This document shows, one piece after another, positions 51,997 to 60,590 of a DNA stretch of 64,000 nt; the first letter of the stretch is position 1; the number at the start of each line of letters is the position of its first letter. The translations under genes and the position numbers were made by a program. The stretch is from NCBI RefSeq assembly GCF_030704535.1, contig NC_081811.1, positions 3,736,501-3,800,500 on the forward strand. The letters run 5' to 3'. This stretch comes from Vitis vinifera. Its lineage: Eukaryota > Streptophyta > Magnoliopsida > Vitales > Vitaceae. The notes under the pieces are model-generated. The model did no database searches, was not told the DNA's origin, and saw only the letters and a list, made by a program, of their open reading frames with translations.

Positions 51997-52018
51997 TTTG
52001 CATCTAGGACATATAACA

Positions 52019-52560
52019 GTTCATGCACGTAATACTTAATTATGTCTAATGAACTCCAAGCATAAAAACTGAAATAATTACTATCTAATTCTATCTAATT
52101 TATTATAGAAATTTAATCATAAAAATACAGATATTTGAATCTGAAAATATTGTTTATTGAAAATATACCTTGATTACAGACAGTTGTTAATACAAGCTTA
52201 TTGACATTAGAAGGATGATTCAAAGTGATGAATACAAAGGACTAGATTTTGAAAGAGGAAATTACAAAAGATAATGTTTTAGAACACTCTTGAACTCTTT
52301 TTTACTTTCTCTAGCTCTCCAAGCTCTCTCAAGCTCTCTCTCGCACTCGCAAGTTCTGTCTGATGAAGAAAGTTGAAGCTCTATTTATAGACGAGAATTT
52401 GGACTTGAAACGAAGTTTTGAGTCTTCAATTTTGAGAAATTTTGAATTCACTTCCCTCTTTTATTCTCCTTGTCTTCTTCCTTTCTTTTTCCATCACGTT
52501 CCTTTTGAGTCATGGTGTTGCTTTTGAGTCATGGTGAAAGACAAAAACCACTATTCATTT
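52019..52560 (-). repeat. LTR-like terminal repeat, 5' copy
   Basis: Partner of 46556-47138 in the same orientation. Minus-strand TATA box at 52390-52381 (CTATAAATAG) and poly(A) signal AATAAA at 52158-52153. It starts near AGTGGTTTTTG, so the canonical TG start is eroded in this copy, and ends at GCATGAACT close to the primer site. Confidence 0.8.
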
Positions 52561-52565
52561 TTTAT

Positions 52566-53576
52566 TTATTATTATTTATATTTTTAAAATTTTAAATTTT
52601 GATGTGAAAATCACAATTGATGATTATAGTTTTAGTTTTTTGCTTATAAATTCAATTGACCTAAATTACAATTGAGATTTAGGAAATAATTTTTTTTTCC
52701 TTGGCTAAAATGTTTAATATTTTTAATTAATAAAGAATATAAAAATTTGATTGTAGTTATAATATTTTGTTTTATTAAAATTTTAAATTTTTTATTTATA
52801 TTTTTCATAAAAATTATATTTAATCATTTATAATAATAATTTTTAAATTTTATTAAAAATTCAAATTTTTGTATAGTGACATTGTGCATTGATCAATAAA
52901 ACCATAAGGAAAAAAACAAAAAAAAAAAGTATTACTCTTTTATGAAAAATATACCACTTTTATACAAGGAAAAAAAAAGTAACAATAAAATGTGTTAAAA
53001 GTAACAAATTTTCATGGCACTTTTAACACAATTTAGTATTACTTTTTTCATAAAACAATGATACCCTTTTTTTCAAAAATTATGTTTATCAATGTGCAAA
53101 AAATAATAATAATAATAATAATAAATTTAAAAGAAAATTAACATAAATGATTAAGTACAATTTTTATGAAAAATATATATTTTTTCAATGAATCAAAAAT
53201 TTAAAATTTTAACAAAGCAAAATCTTAGAACTACAATAAAGTTTTTATTATTTTTAATTAAAAATATTAAACACTTTAATTAAGAAAAAAGTTAAAACTA
53301 CATTCAAGTAAAAATCATAAACAAAAAGTTAAAAATCATGATAATAATTTTGATTTTTACTTGAAAATTTAATTTAAAAAAAAATAGAAACAATAAAATA
53401 ATATGATAAATATATTTTTATTTAATCTATATATATATATATATATGATAAAATTTATCAAATAAATAAATATTTTATTTAAAATGAATATTTAAAATCT
53501 TATATTTCAAACCTCTAAATTGGTGCATTATGTATTTATTTTTATATTAATTTTTTCTCATTAATTATTTATCATA

Positions 53577-53610
<34 letters not shown>

Positions 53611-53700
53611 TTAAAGTATCTTTAAATAATTAAAATCAATAATTATAAAAAGGTGAAAAACTCAACAAAAATGAAATTTTTAAAAAAAAGTAGATTTTTT
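52566..53700. mobile_element. Foldback element, right copy (partial left arm, centre and right arm)
   Basis: 52566-53560 repeats 45582-46554 directly, with roughly 1.5-2% substitutions plus small indels by eye. The differences include extra AT units near 53430 and an AAT run near 53105. It then continues as the rest of the right arm, which the left copy lacks, with an ATT microsatellite at 53577-53606. The outer left arm is missing here. Non-coding. Confidence 0.75.
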
Positions 53701-55924
53701 TCTAAATAAAACCAAGAAAAAAGAAAAATAATAAAAAATAATGACATGTTGATTAATCACATATCAACCTTACAAGTAATTGACAACTGACAAGTATCCG
53801 GTTCTTAAAAAAATTAAAATAAAATAAATGGGTTAATTGGCCTTGAGAAGGATAAAAGAATGAAGAGCAATTTTTAATTTTTAATGATATTATTTGATTG
53901 CATATTTATTGGATTTTTTATTTATTTTTATTTTTGTTCTCGCTTCGTATAGTCGTACGTCGGTGATGGTAGTCAACCAACCCATCAGGTCATCACGTCA
54001 CGAAACACCCCGCAACCCAGACCATCTGGAGACAAGAATTAAAGTCTTCCGAAAATTGGATTTGACCGAATCCATTTCCACGAAACCACCTCCTGTACTT
54101 GAAGCCCAATTAGTCATTTCCACTTCCTTCCATCTAATGGAAGCGACTCAAGATTCATCACATTTTGGACAAAGAATTGAAAAGAGACAACAAAAAGGTA
54201 ATCAATTTGAAGAATACAGGAGTTACACTCCTCCATTTTGCTTGGTTAATCACAAGTATTATCTACCAAATAAATTTCATAATGATTTTTAAGGAGGAAA
54301 TAAGACTGATAATGATTTTAAAAGATACAATTTTTTCATAATAAGTATGAAAAGATAGAGGAAGTTTTTAAATTGCTCGGCGGGATATAAATTAGTTTAG
54401 TTTTATCGATAAAAATATCAAAAATATTCTTTAAAGAGTTTATTTAAAAACTATTTTTCATAATAGTTTTTTATTCTTCAAAGCCAAAAATAAAAATAAA
54501 GAAAGTATTTTTGATAATGATGTTTAATAACAGAAAACATGGTGTTTTTTAAAAAATATTTTTTAATTATTTTCTTTTGTTTTCACTTGTTTTCTAAAAA
54601 TTATTTCTTAAAATAATTATAGAAACATATAAAGAATGATTAAAAATAAAATATTTTAAGTTTTTAAACACATTTTTATTCTATACAAATCAAATAATAG
54701 TTTTCAAAAATTATTTTGAAATGCTATTTTTTATAATTGTTTAGACAAGAGTTACCAAACAACCTAAATAATCATGATAATTAATATATTAATATTTTAC
54801 AAAAAAATTTAAAAATAATAAATAAAATCATTCTCAAATTAATATTTATGTAGCTTTTATTTTGCTTTTAATCTTTTACAAGTTGCAATTATTATTATTA
54901 TTATTTATTTTAAAATTTTGAAATTTTTATTTTTGAAATTTAATTAAATAATAATTATTGTCGTAAAAGCCAATATGCTAAAAGCTATATATTTTTTAGT
55001 GGGTAAAATTTATGTCTTAAAAGTTACCCCCAACTAAATTCCTCCCTTGATACACAATAGATGCGTGCTTCTTCGATGATAGGTATATTCTTGCGGTACT
55101 GGCAAAACGAGGGGGAAGCCTTTTCCTTTTTGGATACTCTAATAGTCTAATGGAATTGGTAAAACTTTTCAAATTGAAGAGGCCCACTATTCTGAAGAGA
55201 AGCATTTGAAAAAGATACTGCATTGCTTTGATTAGATTTACATATCCAGAAAAGAGAATTGGGGTAAGCCAATATCTGCGTGATCCCACCACCTTACCAT
55301 ATACTGAAAAGTGAAAAGTCCCTTCTCCTAAACACCATCCATAAAGTGCCCGGACAACGCCTCAATTATCAAGAAAAAGTGCCCTTTCCACACCCAATTT
55401 GCCTGCCACTCCCCCCCTCTGCTCTATCATTACCAGCGAAGAAAGCGATGACCCTTTTATTATCTCAACTTCTTTTCAATGAGCCACAAATTTTTAAAAT
55501 TTTTTAAAGAAAATTATTTGAGAAAAATATATAGGAAAGCCATTCTAATGAAAAATAAGACTTTCGAATTACCTCATGACATGTCCAAAAATTTTGATCA
55601 ATTGTTTCACTAATCAATTTTCTTACCTCAAGTAAATTACTTATTCGAAAACTATTCATTTCTCACCGTGTATGAGTTTTGACTTCTATTTTCATGAAAA
55701 AAAAATAGAAAAACTTCAAGAAAAAAAAGTTGTTTTTAGTAGTGACAATTTTTGGATAGTTTTAAAACTCCATAAATTGTTCCCCATCTTCTCTTCTATT
55801 GAGTCAGTCGAGTCAAGTCATTTGGGCACCCACACCTAACTTCAATACATTGAACTTTAGATTTTTAAAAAAAATTAAAAATTTTGAAATTGGAAATATA
55901 TATATTTGAAATTTATTAAAATTA
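53701..55924. other. Intergenic, no gene recognised
   Basis: The block 53930-54250 is less AT-rich and open for 132 codons on the plus strand, but the translation is of mixed composition with no family resemblance. 54440-54760 is AT-rich with TTTTCTA words like those in the polygalacturonase intron 3 repeat. A 91-codon frame at 55292-55017 (minus) is likewise unsupported. Confidence 0.4.
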
Positions 55925-56227
55925 AGGTTATATTTGGTTTTCAAATAATATTAAAAAAGGAAAAAAATGTTAAAAGAAAATTATTTTCTTATATTTGATT
56001 ATACAGTAAAAAATACAAAAAAAAATAAATATAATTAAAATATGATAAAATTTTGTATATTTTTAAATTAATTAATCTTCGTATCAAAAAAGTAAAATAA
56101 GTAAAATAAATTTGAGTAGTATATAAAAATAATTTATTGACTTTAATTTTTTTTTCTTCACTTTTTCTTTAATTCGGCTTTTTTTTTCTATTTTTTTTTT
56201 CAAGTTTTTCATAATCGAACATAGCCT
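55925..56227 (+). mobile_element. MITE-like element, AGGCTATG family, copy e
   Basis: Ends AGGTTATATTTGGTTTTC and, complemented, AGGCTATGTTCGATTATG. About 303 bp with the same internal order of blocks as copies b and d. The right flank is a T run. Confidence 0.8.
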
Positions 56228-56520
56228 TTTTTTTTTTTTTTTTTTTTTTTTCCTTAGAAGGGTTTTTAAAGTTCATTGATTTATAAGTTTTAAAACTTTC
56301 ACGCGTGTACTAGAAATCTCCCTTTTGAATTTATTTACTCTGTCACATGCTCATACTATAATGATACTAGGCAATGAAGCAAAAAGTGGCTAAGCAACAC
56401 ACACATTTTATATCATTTTCTTTTCTATTAAAGTGCTTTTACTTTTTAATTTCAATTCGTAAATCAATGCGTCAAGGTCAATGGCCTATTTTAAGTTGGT
56501 GGATTTAGGATTAAACTTTT

Positions 56521-56660
56521 AGGTTATATTTTATTCTAGAGAAATCCTAAGAAAATAAAAAATAGTTAAAAAGTTAATTTTTTTTTTTCATGTTTGATTT
56601 ATTTGGAAAGATGTGAAAAGACATAAAATATATTTAAAATTATTTGATGAAACTATTTTT
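56521..56660 (+). mobile_element. MITE-like element, AGGCTATG family, copy g, truncated
   Basis: Starts AGGTTATATTTTATTC and follows the family for about 140 bp (CATGTTTGATT block, AAAATATATTTAAAATTA), then ends without the second terminus. Confidence 0.55.
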
Positions 56661-57155
56661 AATAAACGGGAAGGAGATAGGATGGGATGACCAGTCTAGA
56701 ACTCACCCAATTACCATCCTTAGGATTAATATCCCATGCTAATCCACGTCTACCTAATTAATAACATATCAATAATCAAAGCTAGTTATTTGGAGCTTAA
56801 CATATATAAATTTCAATTTAATTAATAATTCACACGACCTAATCTTATTTTGTAAAGGAAAAAAAAATGAAAAGTAATGTATATGGGGACACGTTGGGAC
56901 ATTAGCCTATATTAAATGAAATTGGTACTCAAAATATTTCTTAATGTTGGTAGTGGAGCTTCAAAATCATTTTTATTTGTATAATTGTCCTTACCAACTT
57001 CTAGTGTTTTCCTGATGAGACATTTTTATATAGAGAGTGCTTGATTAATTATTAATTAACTTGTTTTCAATGTAGTCTTTTAAAAATAATTTTAAAATTT
57101 GACGTGTAAAATTGAAGATAAAAAAATAAAATAAAATTATTGTGATACATTAAGA
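56661..57155. other. Intergenic
   Basis: AT-rich. No gene or defined repeat seen. Confidence 0.4.
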
Positions 57156-57549
57156 GGGTGTTGGGTAAAACTTAATATTTATTATTTAATGACTTAGTTG
57201 AATTTAAGTATTAAGGTTGTTTGATAAAATTAACTTAAAATTTATTTTAAATCATTAAATTGATATATCTATAATCGTAAATTTTAATTAGGATAAAGGA
57301 AATTAAGTAAGATGGAGGTCATTAAATAATAAAAGAGATTATAGAGATAATTATGATAAATAAAGGTAAAAAGATAAAATGAATATATGAATTTAAAAAT
57401 AAGTTAATTATTTTTTACTTATTATTATAAATTGTTTTTTATTTTAAGTCATATCATTGAATTATTTTACCAAATATACTTAATTTATTTAATGACTTAA
57501 ATTAAGTTGTAAGTCACTTTAAGTTATTAAGTGGGTTTACCAAACATCT
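57156..57549. mobile_element. MITE-like element, GTTTGGTAAAAC family, intact copy
   Basis: Left AGGGTGTTGGGTAAAAC and complemented right AGATGTTTGGTAAACCC are inverted and both continue into CTTAATA. About 394 bp, non-coding. Its interior matches the outer, interrupted copy at 34859-35460. Confidence 0.7.
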
Positions 57550-58953
57550 ACTTAATTCTTATAACTTATTTTAAATATATATTATTAGATGAGCTTTAAA
57601 TATTTAATTACAAATAATTTTCAATGACTAATAAAATTTATGTAGGAAAAAAAATGTTTGAATGAAAAGATTGAAATCTTTAAAATTAAAAGTAAATAAA
57701 AGATTTTATGGAAAGGAAAAGGTCATAATTGTTATCAATCATTTGGGAAAAGTTTAATTGCCAAAAGCAATTGATGATTGTTTATGGACACATAATTATT
57801 CATTTAAAGCAAATTATTTATTTTTTAATGAAAAATACCCAAATATTATTCTTGAATCATTATTTAATAAAATTTTAAAAAATTAAGGTGATATTTGTTT
57901 TATGACAGAATAAAAAAACTAAAATATTTTATTTTTTTCAATTTAGTTAAAAGTAACTTGATGATGTCACTTAATATAACTAAATAAGTTTATTTTAACT
58001 GTATAAAATATTTTGATTTTTTATATTCAGTTAATAAATAAATACCACCTAAATTCAAGAAAATAAAAAATAATTACCTATAATTTTATAATATTATTAG
58101 AGTAAATTTAAAGCGATTAAAGAAATTTTTGAAGAAAAATCGAATGAATAATAATTTGGTGTAAAGATATGATATAAAAATAATTGGAGCAAATATTTTA
58201 TGAAGGAAAATATCATCTCCAATTATTTGATAAAAGAGTAACCATATAAATTTAAATATATGGATAAGTTTGAGGCAAGCAAAAATCCCCTCAACAATCC
58301 ACTTAATTAAAAATGTATAAATTTGAAATCAATAAAAAAATTTAAACTCAACAAATAAAATAAGTTCATTTAAATGGTAAAAGGTCTATAATAATTAAAT
58401 GATATGAATTAAAAAAATAAAATAAATTTGCACTCATTGATTCATTTCCTATTTTCTATTTTTAAAATAGAAAACAATAATAATTTTTATATAAATATAC
58501 TTAACTCTTATATAAAAAATATGGACTTATCTTATGCCATATTTCTTAAGTTTTTTGTATTCTATATAAAAATTATCATCATTTTTTTTAAAACAAAAAA
58601 CTAAGAAATATATCCCAACAAGATTCATTTAAAATTAATACAATAGTAAATTATATATAAATATGGTAAATGTATGAAATTATCATATATTTTTTAAAAT
58701 CATTTTTAAAATTTAAGTTAATAAATATTTTCTAATACCTTAATTTTTTAAATAAATTTTAAAATTCACGATAAGCTTTAAAATATTCTTACATTTTTAT
58801 GTATGAATTATTATCGCTATCTATCTTTAAGCAAAAAGTGATAGATATAGGATATAAAATGTAGGAACTTACTGTTACCTTAAAAAGATTATGACTTTTA
58901 AAACAAATTAAAATATTAAACAATTTTTATTATTTCAAATTTTAAAAAATTTA
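57550..58953. other. Intergenic, AT-rich
   Basis: Extremely AT-rich, many TTAAAA words. No gene recognised. Confidence 0.4.
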
Positions 58954-59266
58954 AGGTTATACTAAATTCTTAGACAATTTGAAAGAAAATGCAAAGAAAA
59001 GAAAATAAAGAAGAAAAGAGAAGAAAAACGAAAAATAAATTTAAAGTAAATAAATAATTTTTTTTATTTTATGTTTTTTTGAATTTATTTCACTATTTTT
59101 ATTTTTTTCGATGTAAAAGTTAAATAATTTGAAAATATATGAGTTTTTAATTAATTTAAATTATATTGAATTTTTTTTTGATAATTTTTGTAAAATAATG
59201 AAATATGAGAAAATAAATTTTTTTAATATTTTTTTTCTTAATATTTTTTGAAGCCAAATAGAGCCT
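58954..59266 (-). mobile_element. MITE-like element, AGGCTATG family, copy f, inverted
   Basis: Termini AGGTTATACTAAATTC and, complemented, AGGCTCTATTTGGCTTC. 313 bp. The internal blocks read in family order on the minus strand. Flanks AAAATTTA and AAAATTAA agree at seven of eight positions, compatible with an 8-bp target duplication but weak in such AT-rich DNA. Confidence 0.75.
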
Positions 59267-59603
59267 AAAATTAATTTTTAGAATATTTTATAGACAAGTT
59301 GCTTAAAATTACAAAAAGAAGTTCCTCAATAAAATAATTACCACAACCACTGAATAAATCTAAAAATTATTTTATGACGTGGAAATGGAATGAATTTAAA
59401 GTAAGCATAAAATTTCATTAGATTCAGGAGTTTGTAACACCTGAGATTTTAAAGTTATTAATTTTGAATTATTTTTCCCTATTTAATACAACAACAATAT
59501 AATAATAATAATAATATTTACAACAAAAAAAGAAAATAAAAATAAAAGTTTGACTGAAAGATTATGAGCGAAACACACCAACTGTCAGGAAAGATTTTAG
59601 CCG

Positions 59604-59689
59604 ACGTGTCATGATCTGACACTCACAGCATGAAATCTCATTCACTCGCTAATACAACCCAAGTATCAGAAAAATTTCACCTATAAAAA
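59604..59689 (+). promoter_or_regulatory. RSH1 promoter: ACGTGTC element and TATA box
   Basis: ACGTGTC at 59604-59610 is an ABRE/G-box-like core. TATAAAAA at 59682-59689 is a good TATA box, placing transcription start near 59712. Abscisic-acid or light response is inference from the ACGTG core only. Confidence 0.55.
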
Positions 59690-59812
59690 GAAAGAGAGAA
59701 AAGAAAATATCTTTATCATACGGCGTTTCATTTGTGTGGCCTTGGCTAACCTCGATATCTATCTATCTCTCTAGATTATCTCATCACCATCTTCGCTGAA
59801 TCGTGTCACGCT

Positions 59813-60009
59813 ATGCGCTTGTTGGTCTTGAATCAGGCGTTTCGGAGACAGGCGTAACGCTCGTGAGAATCGGAGCTGAATGAAGGAGAGGCTTTGATGC
59901 TCAGTTCAAGCTTTCTTTCTCTGTTTATTTACTGTCTTTTTATGTTTGTTTGTGAAATTGTGTGAATCATTTTGTGTGGCTGTGGTGAATGAGTGGTCTG
60001 ATTCAGTGA
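59813..60009 (+). promoter_or_regulatory. Cluster of short upstream open reading frames in the RSH1 leader
   Basis: Between the expected transcription start and the main ATG lie uORFs at 59813-59857 (14 codons), 59880-59897 (5), 59897-59965 (22, its ATG overlapping the previous stop as TGATG) and 59989-60009 (6). A fifth ATG at 60025 overlaps the main start in another frame. They would reduce translation unless a leader intron removes them. No leader intron was identified. Confidence 0.55.
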
Positions 60010-60040
60010 GGGTGGAAGGTTCCGATGCTTCGTGAGAGAA

Positions 60041-60590
60041 ATGGCTTCTGCTCCGTCGATGTCAGGTGCGTTTGCTGTTTTTCATTTTTCATTTTTTATG
60101 TTCTTTTTTTCTTTTGTGTTTTGGTGAGTGGTGTGTTTGGTTGCGGAGAAAATGTAGGGGAGGGAAAGGAAAGTGGATTTTTTTTTTTTTTTTTTTTTAC
60201 TTTGAATCTTGAATTCTTTATTGCTTGGAGTTTGGCAACACGGGAGCCTCCGATCGACTGAGCTCAATTCCACTGTCTATTGTTATGTTTTTAAAATTTT
60301 TGTTTTGTCGGGAACGGGATGGAGTTGGAGGAATTATCTGTTTTTCTATGTGAATTTTTTTTTTTGGCGATTTCGAGGGTTTGATTGAGGATTTTGCAGT
60401 TTCTGTAGAATGTGTAAATATCTGTAAGTTTTCGAAAGGGGATGGGAGTGTCAGACACGATTGTAGTGTTCTCTCCTGTGCGTGGAAGGCTCCGAGGGTT
60501 TTGAGTGGGTTTCTGGCGAGCACGGCGCATTCTCCTCAGTGTTCGTTGTCCTCGTGTGCTGGAAGTGGAGGAAGAAACCGGATTAAATAC
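60041..60590 (+). CDS. RSH1: RelA/SpoT homologue 1 (RSH1), 5' end only, first two coding exons
   Basis: Plastid (p)ppGpp metabolism enzyme; only the N-terminus is in the window. Exon 1 is 60041-60065 (MASAPSMS) and exon 2 is 60400-60590. The junction gives SVSVECVNICK and the exon goes on with KGDG, CSVLSCAWKAPR and GFLASTAH, a stretch I recognise as the conserved start of plant RSH1 proteins. 72 codons are read and the frame stays open at the donor GTGAGT after RNRIKY. The N-terminus is the expected transit-peptide region; the HD hydrolase, synthetase, TGS and ACT domains must lie beyond 64000. The start at 60041 agrees with the family; the overlapping ATG at 60025 is out of frame. Neighbourhood with a SUS3-type gene supports the identity. 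Confidence 0.86.

Larger units (their letters stand above)
47139..52010 (-). mobile_element. Decayed reverse-transcribing element (pararetrovirus-like or LTR type), internal region
   Basis: Minus-strand element of about 4.9 kb between two LTR-like repeats. From its 5' side (right): primer site, short gag-like or unassigned frames (51.5-50.7 kb), a coiled-coil plus aspartic protease frame (50.6-50.1 kb), reverse transcriptase and RNase H (49.8-48.6 kb), a Pro/Ser-rich stretch (48.5-48.2 kb) and a Trp-rich stretch (47.9-47.6 kb). Many stops and frameshifts make it inactive. I find no integrase (no HHCC zinc finger or DDE domain) after RNase H, which points to the plant pararetrovirus (caulimovirid) side or to loss of integrase. 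The protease-RT-RNase H wording resembles endogenous caulimovirid-like polyproteins, but movement and coat protein regions are not recognised. Confidence 0.8.

Noticed and set aside
53894-54292. 132-codon plus-strand frame
   Set aside because: Starts in T-rich DNA with a hydrophobic stretch read from low complexity; the remainder shows no recognisable domain and no neighbouring exons.
55017-55292. 91-codon minus-strand frame
   Set aside because: Nothing recognisable; isolated among AT-rich DNA.
60025-60261. 78-codon plus-strand frame starting at 60025
   Set aside because: It reads through the RSH1 exon 1 donor into a T-rich intron; the RSH1 frame starting at 60041 is supported by splicing and family resemblance.
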